DNA of 14,090 nt. It comes from Methanobacteriota archaeon. Its GTDB lineage: Archaea; Halobacteriota; Methanomicrobia; Methanomicrobiales; Methanospirillaceae. Position 1 is the first letter of the stretch, and each line of letters begins with the position of its first letter. The stretch lies in assembly GCA_009779205.1 (NCBI GenBank), contig WRER01000004.1:1-14090 (forward strand), written 5' to 3'. Shown here in pieces: positions 7,247 to 13,920 of this stretch. The translations under genes and the position numbers were made by a program. Under the pieces are notes generated by a model that was not told where the DNA came from, did not search any database, and saw only the letters and a list, made by a program, of their open reading frames with translations.

Positions 7247-9853
7247 ATGCAAGAGCCTCAGGTAAAAAAAGTTCTGTACTGGTGTGAATCGTGCAATATT
7301 CCGTTAATTGCAAAGACATGTGCTTGCAAAGAATCTGGGATCTCGATCCAAATACCAGAACCTCATGAAGTTCGCCCGGCACTCGGCTATGATCACGAAC
7401 TTATTACTCGTTTATTTGAAGAACGATTCGGGGTATCGTCTCTTCCGCATGTAATTCTCCTTGTAAAGATAGGAGGTGTAGATCGCACAGAAGCCCTGAT
7501 TATGAATGGGCATCGATGTGGAATACTGGCATTTGATCCTGTAACTCGTACGTATTCGCTCTCTGTGAATAGTGAGGCTCTCTCGTTTCTTCTCCCTCAT
7601 GCAACACGCGGCATCGTATCTATTCCAAAGGAGCGTGGAAAAAATCGACGTATAGGTGGCAAAAAAGTCGAGGTGCAGACTGATGAACCAGATGGCTCAG
7701 TTCTTGTCACATATGGAAATCAGCATGGTACAGGAATGCTTCGGGGCGGATATGTGCGGATACATGAACTCGTATCTGTGGAGCATGTCCCGTATCTGAA
7801 TCCCACCTGGGAAGATGTCATCGAAAAAAACACATTCCACCTCAAAAATCTGGAACGCCAAGCTGTACGTGATATTAAACATCACATAAAACAGCATGCA
7901 AAAAGCCGTCCCACTGTTAATGTATCATTCTCAGGTGGAAAAGACAGCACAGCAGTGCTTGAACTTGCAAAAAAAGCAGGTGTTACATCTGCTTTTTTTA
8001 TTGATACTGGACTTGAATTTCCGGAAACACTTGAATTTGTCGCAAAACAGGGTGTTACCATGGTTCCTCCGAGTGGAGATTTTTGGTCAGCTGTTAGAAA
8101 AGCCGGTCCACCTGCAAAGGATAATCGATGGTGCTGCAAGTTGCTCAAGCTCTTCCCTCTTAAACAGTATCTGGAAACGATCGGCCCCTGTCTCACTGTT
8201 CAAGGTAATCGATGGTACGAGTCATGGAATCGAAGTGGTATTGATATTACGACTCAAAACCCTGCAAACCCACTGCAACTAAACTTATCACCAATTCGTC
8301 ATTGGAGAGCACTGGAAGTGTTCCTCTATCTCTGGTGGCGAAATATTTCATATAGCTCGCTGTATGATTGGGGATTTGAACGAATCGGCTGTTATTTATG
8401 TCCGGCAATGCTCGAAGCTGAGTACGAACTTATGCGAACGACACATCCTGAGATGACAGAAAGGTGGGATACCCTGCTATATGAAGAGGCGCAAAAACGT
8501 GGATATAGTGATGCTTATGTATCATATGGGTTATGGCGGTGGAAGGAGCTCCCTGCAAAGATGAAAGAACTATGTGAGAGAGAAGACACATCAAAGATGC
8601 GAAAGAAAGCAGATGTCTCGCAGCAGACCCCCTCGGTATCAGCGGCTCCTTTGACTGCTTTACCCACATCTCCTCTTGATGCTGCACGCAATGACTTTAT
8701 CATGCTTTCAGATCTTGTATACCTTGACAGTGCAGCAACGAGTCTCTCTCCAGAGTCAGTTATTGCTGCTATGATCGAGTATGAGCATTTTTACCGTGCC
8801 AATGTAGGCCGTGGCGTACATCGCCTCTCCCAGATAGCAACGCAGCGATACTGGCATGCTCATGAAAAAGTTGCACAGTTCATTAAAGGAAGCAGTGGAA
8901 CGACAGTCTTTACCAAAAACTGCACAGAAGCAATTACGACTGTTGCACACGGATTAGACTGGAAGCCAGGAGATCATATTATCACAACGATATTTGAACA
9001 TCATTCAAATATACTTCCTTGGAAACAGTTGGAAAAAGCAGGAATCAGAATAGATATCATCGGAATGACCCCAGAATTTCTGTTAGATATGGATGCTCTT
9101 TCTCGTGCATTTACCACACACACAAAACTCGTATCAGTCTGCCATGTTTCCAATGTCTTTGGTTCGATTCTTCCAGTTGAAAAGATAGCAGCTCTATGTA
9201 AACGGTATAATGCACTGTTCCTTGTAGATGGGTCGCAATCAGTACCACATCTTCCAATTGATGTACAGCAGCTCGGGTGCGACTTCTTATGCTTTTCAGG
9301 TCATAAGATGCTTGGACCGACGGGAACAGGGGTTCTCTGGATCAGAGAAGGCATCCCACCATTGAATCCATTAATGGTAGGTGGAGGAACAGTCGAACAT
9401 CTCTCTCACGCGGGGTATACGCTCCTATCCAGTTACGAAAGATATGAAGCAGGAACACCGAATATCAGCGGAGGAATTGGACTTGGTGCTGCTGTTGATT
9501 ATCTGAATGTACTTGGGATCGAAAACGTGCGAGAGCATGAACAGAAATTATCAGAATTTCTCATCGATGGGCTTAAAAGAATTCCCGGGGTGACGGTATA
9601 TGCCCCATCTGATCTGACACAGCACACGAGCGTTGTTTCATTTTCTGTAGAAGGGTTTGATCCGCATGAGGTTGCGCAGTATCTTGATGAAGAAGCAGAT
9701 ATCATGGTGCGCTCAGGTCATCATTGTTGTATGCCAGTTATGGAATATCTTGGAATATCAGGAACAGTCAGAGCAAGCATACACCTCTATTCATCTCTGT
9801 CAGATATACAGGCCCTTCTTACGGGAGTAAAAGAGCTTGTGAGAGGGAAATGA
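7247..9853 (+). CDS. Fusion: zinc ribbon + PUA-like + PAPS-reductase-like PP-loop domain + SufS-type cysteine desulfurase
   Basis: One uninterrupted 868-residue frame. Residues 1-30 form a small zinc ribbon (Cys13, Cys16, Cys25, Cys27). About 68-178 resembles the PUA-like region of methanogen PAPS-reductase relatives. About 205-445 is the PP-loop domain: SGGKDS at 229-234, then Cys296-Cys297 and Cys382/Cys385, i.e. a CC...CxxC set spaced like the [4Fe-4S] ligands of APS reductases. A low-complexity linker (about 446-485) leads into a class V aminotransferase fold (486-868). This has the PLP lysine Lys687 (SGHK), Asp661, the HHSN motif (585-588), the catalytic-loop Cys827 in RSGHHC, and Arg842. 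The desulfurase would make a persulfide from cysteine; the PP-loop part would activate a substrate, perhaps RNA, with ATP. The C-terminal ECGLH motif of true sulfonucleotide reductases is not seen. GAGG about 9 nt before the ATG is the ribosome-binding site. Confidence 0.92.
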   Translation: MQEPQVKKVLYWCESCNIPLIAKTCACKESGISIQIPEPHEVRPALGYDHELITRLFEERFGVSSLPHVILLVKIGGVDRTEALIMNGHRCGILAFDPVTRTYSLSVNSEALSFLLPHATRGIVSIPKERGKNRRIGGKKVEVQTDEPDGSVLVTYGNQHGTGMLRGGYVRIHELVSVEHVPYLNPTWEDVIEKNTFHLKNLERQAVRDIKHHIKQHAKSRPTVNVSFSGGKDSTAVLELAKKAGVTSAFFIDTGLEFPETLEFVAKQGVTMVPPSGDFWSAVRKAGPPAKDNRWCCKLLKLFPLKQYLETIGPCLTVQGNRWYESWNRSGIDITTQNPANPLQLNLSPIRHWRALEVFLYLWWRNISYSSLYDWGFERIGCYLCPAMLEAEYELMRTTHPEMTERWDTLLYEEAQKRGYSDAYVSYGLWRWKELPAKMKELCEREDTSKMRKKADVSQQTPSVSAAPLTALPTSPLDAARNDFIMLSDLVYLDSAATSLSPESVIAAMIEYEHFYRANVGRGVHRLSQIATQRYWHAHEKVAQFIKGSSGTTVFTKNCTEAITTVAHGLDWKPGDHIITTIFEHHSNILPWKQLEKAGIRIDIIGMTPEFLLDMDALSRAFTTHTKLVSVCHVSNVFGSILPVEKIAALCKRYNALFLVDGSQSVPHLPIDVQQLGCDFLCFSGHKMLGPTGTGVLWIREGIPPLNPLMVGGGTVEHLSHAGYTLLSSYERYEAGTPNISGGIGLGAAVDYLNVLGIENVREHEQKLSEFLIDGLKRIPGVTVYAPSDLTQHTSVVSFSVEGFDPHEVAQYLDEEADIMVRSGHHCCMPVMEYLGISGTVRASIHLYSSLSDIQALLTGVKELVRGK

Positions 9854-9857
9854 CGTC

Positions 9858-10538
9858 ATGCATGCGAAAACAATTCCACTGTTAGAGGAAGAAGCTGTTT
9901 CTATCAGATTGAATGGTTCATATTTGCTTACTGCAATGATATCTCCACGTAACAAAGAAGAGTTTGTTACAGGATATTTATTCACTGAAGAACTCATCTC
10001 TTCCCTGGCAGATATTGAATCCTTCCGCATTGAAAACAATACAGTGAGTGTTCTGACGAAAAATCCATTTAAGATGTCAAAACGTCGTATGGTGATCTCT
10101 GGTTGTGGAGGCTCCTCCTCATTTCTTGATGATAAAAAACTCAAAAGAATTGAAACATCATCATACATTCACAAGTCAACTGTTCACAAAAGTATAGCTC
10201 GACTTCCCTGCACACCTTCCGCTGCATTATGGAATAATGATACTTGCATATTTCAGTGCACTGATATCGGAGTTCATTCCGCTTGTGTTACATGCATTGG
10301 GTATGGACTGATGCATGCTATTGACTTTTCAGCCTGCATCTTTGCTATATCTGGAAGAATTGCAACGGATATTGTTAGAATATCTCTGATATGTGGAATT
10401 CCTGTAGTTGCCTCCTCTTCAATAACAACGAGACTCGCTGTTGGTATTGCGCAGCATTTGGGGCTTTGCATTATATGCGGTGTTGATAATGATGACATGA
10501 TAATATACACCAATGAAAACCGTATAATAAATTCATAA
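9858..10538 (+). CDS. fdhD: Divergent FdhD-like sulfur carrier
   Basis: The 226-residue protein follows the FdhD/NarQ layout: an N-terminal LNG...TAMISPRNKEEFVTGYL block (18-41), a Cys in the active loop (Cys83, SGCGG), TDIGVHSA (135-142), SGRIATDIV (165-173) and the closing GIPVVASSSITTRLAVGIA (180-198). FdhD carries sulfur from a cysteine desulfurase to the bis-pterin guanine dinucleotide cofactor of formate dehydrogenase. Here several usual residues differ: the CxxC loop keeps only the first cysteine, and the EDxGRHNA motif lacks its Glu, Arg and Asn. There are extra cysteines at 118, 130, 134, 143, 146, 160, 179, 204 and 207. It starts four bases after the desulfurase fusion, so the two are surely cotranscribed. 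It may be a specialised or neofunctionalised FdhD; which enzyme it serves is not shown. Confidence 0.78.
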   Translation: MHAKTIPLLEEEAVSIRLNGSYLLTAMISPRNKEEFVTGYLFTEELISSLADIESFRIENNTVSVLTKNPFKMSKRRMVISGCGGSSSFLDDKKLKRIETSSYIHKSTVHKSIARLPCTPSAALWNNDTCIFQCTDIGVHSACVTCIGYGLMHAIDFSACIFAISGRIATDIVRISLICGIPVVASSSITTRLAVGIAQHLGLCIICGVDNDDMIIYTNENRIINS

Positions 10539-10740
10539 TGCTGTAATATTGAGACAATTTTCCTGTTTATATCATATTTCAAAGAGCTTTCAAATCAATA
10601 CTTTTAATCCTTTTTATCAATTTTTAGATGTTGCAATGTGCGTTCTTTTTATGTGAAAATGAATGCAAAGATATGATTATCTTGTAAAAGTTGGTTATTT
10701 GTTGTTTATTGTCTGAGATCTATTGTAACAATCAGGTGTA

Positions 10741-10748
10741 TTTATATT
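10741..10748 (+). promoter_or_regulatory. TATA box for the winged-helix regulator gene
   Basis: TTTATATT lies 52 bp before the ATG at 10800. Transcription would start near 10770, leaving about 30 nt of leader with AAGGAAG (about 10783-10789) as ribosome-binding site. Confidence 0.5.
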
Positions 10749-10767
10749 CTAGTTCATTTAGATAGTT

Positions 10768-10779
10768 AGTTGTACAACT
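10768..10779. promoter_or_regulatory. Perfect 12-bp palindrome at the predicted transcription start (putative autoregulatory operator)
   Basis: AGTTGTACAACT is its own reverse complement and sits about 20 bp downstream of the TATA-like box, over the expected start site. A dimeric winged-helix protein binding here would block transcription, and the adjacent gene encodes such a protein. Autoregulation is inferred from position only. Confidence 0.45.
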
Positions 10780-10799
10780 GAAAAGGAAGCTCTGATATC

Positions 10800-11201
10800 A
10801 TGGTGAAAGGACCCTCCATTATACTAAGTGAGAAGGATGAACTTCTCGCTGAAAAATTTATCGAAGGCGGTCTGAAAAAGAATTTTGCACGGATTTTGAT
10901 TCTTTTATCCAAAAAAGATGAACTTACATCCCGCGAAATTGAAAGAGGCACCGATCTTCGCCAGCCAGAAGTAAGCATTGCCATTAATTATTTGAGCAAA
11001 CGTAAATGGGCACGTGTTTCTAACCTCATTACTGAAAATAAAGGTAGACCCGTAAAATTGTATAAGCTCTCTATGACACTCAACGAAATAGTTGATGAAA
11101 TTGAAGCTGAAAAAAAGGAAGAGTATGATTATCAAATGACTCTGCTTAAAGAGACAAAAGAACTGATCAAAGAGGATAAAATGAACAGCAGTGCTGCGTA
11201 A
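10800..11201 (+). CDS. Winged-helix transcriptional regulator with C-terminal coiled coil
   Basis: The 133-residue protein has a winged helix-turn-helix domain at about 13-90: helices at 25-37, 44-51 (TSREIERG) and the recognition helix around 54-68 (RQPEVSIAINYLSKR), then a wing (72-90) with basic residues. Residues 95-127 are highly charged and likely a coiled coil for dimerisation. It resembles archaeal ArsR/MarR-like regulators; I cannot name the exact family or ligand, and there is no clear metal-binding cysteine set. It stands alone, convergent with rpiA 40 bp away. The start is ATG with AAGGAAG upstream; a GTG one codon later is possible. Its targets may include itself through the palindrome at 10768-10779, and possibly the sulfur operon just upstream (speculative). 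Confidence 0.85.
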   Translation: MVKGPSIILSEKDELLAEKFIEGGLKKNFARILILLSKKDELTSREIERGTDLRQPEVSIAINYLSKRKWARVSNLITENKGRPVKLYKLSMTLNEIVDEIEAEKKEEYDYQMTLLKETKELIKEDKMNSSAA

Positions 11202-11212
11202 CAAACGTTACG
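11197..11212. terminator. Hairpin over the end of the regulator gene, between convergent genes
   Basis: CGTAAC-AAAC-GTTACG forms a perfect 6-bp stem with a 4-nt loop and includes the TAA stop codon. T-rich sequence follows at 11224-11235, though without a long T-run. It may help end transcription between the regulator and rpiA. Confidence 0.35.
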
Positions 11213-11241
11213 TGCAGTATATCATTTTATCATTTGGACTG

Positions 11242-11889
11242 TTACCCCCCACCTATAACTACGATCTTATCGGAAAATTCGGTCATAAGTCCACATCCAA
11301 CGACCCCTGCAATATTGTTTAGATATTGTTGGAGGGTTTTTGGATCTGAAATAACACCAACTGAATAGTCAAGGATGACATTCCCATTGTCTGATATAAC
11401 AGGACCATCTTTTTTTATGCCTTCTCGAATGGTGATATCCCCTTGTTTTGAAAGTTCTGCCACGACGTAGGAGACTGCAAAAGGTGTTACCTCCAGTGGA
11501 ATTGAACCATCAAGCACATCGACCTGTTTTGATGGATCGATGACAACGATGAAGGTTTTTGCGCAGGCTGCAACGACTCTTTCGCGTACATGAGCTGCTC
11601 CTCTGCCTTTGATGAGCCATTTATGGGGATCAACCTGATCTGCTCCATCAATAGCGATATCGATGCCTGAAACATCAGCCAGGGAGCAGAGTGGAATACC
11701 AAATTCCCGCGCCCGCACCTCTGTCTGTAATGAAGTTGGAATGCCGTGTATGGTGAGCCCTTCAGAGATCCGCTGTGCGAGCCTTTCCATCATGTAATAT
11801 ACTGTCGATCCCGTTCCAATACCAAGGATCATGGCATCTTCAATCATATCTGCTGCACGGTACCCAGCAGCCCGCTTTGCTTCTGACAT
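11242..11889 (-). CDS. rpiA: Ribose-5-phosphate isomerase A
   Basis: From the ATG at 11889 this gives 215 residues, the normal RpiA size. RpiA interconverts ribose 5-phosphate and ribulose 5-phosphate in the cytosol, supplying ribose for nucleotides. Motifs are the phosphate-binding GIGTGST (23-29), DGADQVDP (81-88), KGRGAAHVRE (94-103) and the late GVVGCGL. With this start the catalytic Asp81, Asp84, Lys94 and Glu103 fall on exactly the E. coli RpiA numbering, which is why I prefer it to an in-frame TTG at 11916 that would add nine residues. No strong ribosome-binding site precedes either start. The gene is divergent from trm1, with a shared AT-rich gap, and convergent with the winged-helix regulator. 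Confidence 0.95.
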   Translation of the reverse strand: MSEAKRAAGYRAADMIEDAMILGIGTGSTVYYMMERLAQRISEGLTIHGIPTSLQTEVRAREFGIPLCSLADVSGIDIAIDGADQVDPHKWLIKGRGAAHVRERVVAACAKTFIVVIDPSKQVDVLDGSIPLEVTPFAVSYVVAELSKQGDITIREGIKKDGPVISDNGNVILDYSVGVISDPKTLQQYLNNIAGVVGCGLMTEFSDKIVVIGGG

Positions 11890-11952
11890 TGAGGTACAGA
11901 TTACGTGATCATGCAATAAGGCTCTGTCTGATCATCAGCTATACGCTAGGTG

Positions 11953-11959
11953 TTTTATA
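11953..11959. promoter_or_regulatory. Possible bidirectional TATA element between rpiA and trm1
   Basis: TTTTATA on the plus strand reads TATAAAA on the minus strand. Rightward it would start transcription near 11983, just before the trm1 ATG at 11992 (almost leaderless). Leftward it would start near 11930, upstream of rpiA. A second AT-rich box (CTATATA, 11971-11977) is too close to the trm1 start to serve it. Confidence 0.4.
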
Positions 11960-11991
11960 GAGAGTTCTTCCTATATACTTGGATATCTGGA

Positions 11992-13113
11992 ATGCAAAAA
12001 ACACTCATTACTGAAGGTCTGACAACGATCAAGGTTCCGATCCATGATGAACAATCGCAATTTCCTCCCGGAACTGCCCCTGTTTTTTATAATCCACGTA
12101 TGCAATTCAATCGAGACATGACAGTGCTTCTTGTCTCGTCTTTGAAGCCAAAATCATATCTTGATGCAATGGGTGCAACTGGAATACGTGGTCTTCGAAT
12201 TGCAAATGAATCGCTTTTTCCACCTGAAACAACTATTAATGACTATTCTTCGCTTGCATGTGATCTGATACAGGAAAATTGCGTGCAGGCCAGACTTTCA
12301 TGCACTATTACACATCGTGATGCAAATGCACTGATGTCTGAACATCGGTTTGAGATGGTAGATCTTGATCCATTTGGAACTCCAGCTCCTTTTATCGATG
12401 CGGCAGTGAAAAGTGCACATCCCTATCTGTGTGTCACTGCAACAGATACTGCCCCGCTATGTGGTGCTCATCTCAAAGCAGGTATTCGAAGATATGATGC
12501 AATGCCGATGAATACTGAATATCACCCAGAGGTAGGGCTTCGCATTCTTCTTGGATATATTGTACGTACAATTGTGAAGTACGATAGAGGAGTACAGCCG
12601 CTTTTATGTTATGTACGAGATCATTATGTCAGATTAATGGTGAAGGTGGTACATGGAGCAAACGCTGCCGATGACTCAATAGCCAGACTTGGATATGTAT
12701 TTCAATGTACATCATGTCAGTATGCAACTGAACAGTATGGACGGGAGTATCGCAGGGAGATGTTATGTCCGTACTGCAATACAAGGCTTCGAGCAATTGG
12801 TCTTCTATGGCTCGGAGCAATCTGTGACGCTACTATTATCGATGATATGCTTGCACTTCTTCCCTCTCTTCCCCAATTGCAGATTCGTGGACTTGAGCGT
12901 CTTCTCTTGCTTTGCAGACAGGAACCTGACATATCGTTTCATTATGATTATCACCGTCTCTCAAAACGTTGTTCACGTTCCGCAATTGCTATGGAGACGT
13001 ATCTGTCACGATTACGTAAGCGGGGATATTATGCAGAAAAAACGCATTACACTGGAACTGGCGTGAAAACAAATGCTCCATTACATATATTGTATCATGT
13101 ATTTGAAGAATAA
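11992..13113 (+). CDS. trm1: tRNA (guanine-N2-)-dimethyltransferase Trm1, with zinc-ribbon insertion
   Basis: The 373-residue enzyme dimethylates G26 of tRNA using S-adenosylmethionine. Visible are EGLTTIKVP near the N-terminus (8-16), VFYNPRM (31-37) and NRD (40-42), the SAM-binding LDAMGATGIRGLR (57-69), the catalytic DLDPFG (124-129) and TATDTAPLCGAH (149-160). A CxxC...CxxC zinc ribbon (Cys239, Cys242, Cys259, Cys262) sits in the C-terminal domain; the Pyrococcus enzyme, as I recall it, lacks this while some other Trm1 proteins have it. The C-terminus THYTGTGVKTNAP (351-363) is also typical. I chose the ATG at 11992 because the match to archaeal Trm1 begins there; an in-frame GTG at 11950 would add 14 unconserved residues and overlap the promoter. 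It is transcribed alone. Confidence 0.94.
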   Translation: MQKTLITEGLTTIKVPIHDEQSQFPPGTAPVFYNPRMQFNRDMTVLLVSSLKPKSYLDAMGATGIRGLRIANESLFPPETTINDYSSLACDLIQENCVQARLSCTITHRDANALMSEHRFEMVDLDPFGTPAPFIDAAVKSAHPYLCVTATDTAPLCGAHLKAGIRRYDAMPMNTEYHPEVGLRILLGYIVRTIVKYDRGVQPLLCYVRDHYVRLMVKVVHGANAADDSIARLGYVFQCTSCQYATEQYGREYRREMLCPYCNTRLRAIGLLWLGAICDATIIDDMLALLPSLPQLQIRGLERLLLLCRQEPDISFHYDYHRLSKRCSRSAIAMETYLSRLRKRGYYAEKTHYTGTGVKTNAPLHILYHVFEE

Positions 13114-13155
13114 ACCACATACTCATTTCCTCATGGAACGTGTTTCTTCTGTATA

Positions 13156-13162
13156 TTTTTTT
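13156..13162 (+). terminator. T-run likely ending trm1 transcription
   Basis: Seven consecutive T in an AT-rich context about 43 bp after the trm1 stop. Euryarchaeal termination is often on such U-tracts without a strong hairpin, and none is seen here. Confidence 0.45.
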
Positions 13163-13213
13163 ATTAGTAACACCTGGTTTTATCACTTCAAAAATGTAGC
13201 TAATTGGTAACAC
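13163..13213. promoter_or_regulatory. Direct repeat ATTrGTAACAC upstream of the metal importer (putative metal-responsive operator)
   Basis: ATTAGTAACAC (13163-13173) and ATTGGTAACAC (13203-13213) match at 10 of 11 positions and start exactly 40 bp apart, close to four helical turns. The second copy directly abuts the TATA-like box of the cbiM gene, so a bound protein would hinder TBP/TFB. From memory, NikR sites in Desulfovibrio contain GTGTTAC/GTAACAC half-sites, but as inverted rather than direct repeats. Confidence 0.5.
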
Positions 13214-13222
13214 TTAAATTAA
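13214..13222 (+). promoter_or_regulatory. TATA box for cbiM
   Basis: TTAAATTAA lies about 34 bp before the ATG at 13252, which places the transcription start near 13243 and gives a very short leader. It immediately follows the second GTAACAC element. Confidence 0.5.
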
Positions 13223-13251
13223 AAAAGATCATACGATATCCTCGTATTACT

Positions 13252-13920
13252 ATGCATATACCAGACGCATTTATTCCATTGCCCCAGGCTGCGCTATACT
13301 GGGTGATAGCCTGTATTTTTATTGTACTTGCGCTTCGATGGTCTCGAAAAGAGATGGATGAGGAGAACATTCCACTCATTGCTGTTCTTGCTGCTGGCAT
13401 TTTCGCGATTCAGGCGTTTAATCTCCCTGTGGGTATGGGCACATCAGGTCATTTGGTTGGTGGTGCACTCGCTGCAATCGTGCTTGGATCACCATATGCC
13501 GCAGTTTTTGTGCTTACTATCGTATTGATCATTCAGGGTGTCATTTTTGGAGATGGAGGAATAACCACCATGGGTGCAAATATTATTAATATGGGAGTTA
13601 TTGGAGGGTTTGTCGGTTATTATGGATATGTTGGACTCAAAAAGATAACAAAACAAGTGTACATCTCAGCAGCTATTGCTGCGTGGGCTGCCTGCCTTAT
13701 CTCCGCACTGGCATGTGCACTCATGATGGCTGTTGCTGGAACATTCCCACTTGTTCCGGGTATGATTGCAATGGGTGTCTATCATGCCATTATTGGGATT
13801 ATTGAGGGAATTATTACCGCAGGGGCACTGTACTTGATTATACAAGCACGTCCAGATATGATTCCAAACTCCATAAAAAAAGTAAAAATCGAGGAGGTTA
13901 CACAATGGAACAAAAACTAA
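13252..13920 (+). CDS. cbiM: CbiM/NikM substrate-binding membrane subunit of a cobalt/nickel ECF importer
   Basis: From the ATG at 13252 the product has 222 residues and six or seven hydrophobic segments. It begins Met-His-Ile-Pro-Asp, the obligatory N-terminus of this family, where the amino group and His2 bind the metal. His67 lies in GTSGHLVGG (63-71), the same residue number that completes the Ni2+ site in the NikM structure. FGDGGITTMGANIINMG (99-115) is also a family signature. An in-frame upstream start at 13204 would bury the required N-terminus and can be excluded. The protein would capture Ni2+ or Co2+ for uptake with the PDGLE partner, a T component and an ATPase, expected beyond the window. 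Which metal cannot be decided. Possible control is through the direct repeat upstream of its TATA box. Confidence 0.93.
   Translation: MHIPDAFIPLPQAALYWVIACIFIVLALRWSRKEMDEENIPLIAVLAAGIFAIQAFNLPVGMGTSGHLVGGALAAIVLGSPYAAVFVLTIVLIIQGVIFGDGGITTMGANIINMGVIGGFVGYYGYVGLKKITKQVYISAAIAAWAACLISALACALMMAVAGTFPLVPGMIAMGVYHAIIGIIEGIITAGALYLIIQARPDMIPNSIKKVKIEEVTQWNKN
13891..13898 (+). promoter_or_regulatory. Strong ribosome-binding site for the PDGLE gene inside the cbiM end
   Basis: GAGGAGGT lies 6 bp before the ATG at 13905. It sets the start of the overlapping downstream gene and suggests the two proteins are made in parallel. Confidence 0.7.

Larger units (their letters stand above)
10539..10799. 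other. AT-rich intergenic region upstream of the regulator gene
   Basis: This 261-bp stretch is clearly more AT-rich than the genes around it. Several short T-runs after the fdhD-like gene (about 10598-10626) could end transcription of the sulfur operon. Near its right end are a TATA-like box and a palindrome, described separately. No RNA gene or further ORF is evident. Confidence 0.55.

Noticed and set aside
8128..8585. True PAPS/APS reductase for sulfate assimilation
   Set aside because: The ECGLH catalytic motif is not seen, and no sulfurylase or kinase genes are near; the domain is only reductase-like.
7247..9853. Two separate genes miscalled as a fusion
   Set aside because: There is no stop codon, ribosome-binding site or start in the linker, and the low-complexity segment reads through in frame.
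11890..11916. TTG start adding nine residues to RpiA
   Set aside because: Less likely than the ATG at 11889, which gives exact E. coli catalytic numbering, although it cannot be fully excluded.
11950..11991. GTG start adding 14 residues to Trm1
   Set aside because: The extra residues are not family-like, and the segment carries the promoter elements.
13204..13251. Longer CbiM with 16 extra N-terminal residues
   Set aside because: CbiM needs Met-His at the mature N-terminus for metal binding; the MHIPD start at 13252 satisfies this, and the extension would cover the TATA-like box.
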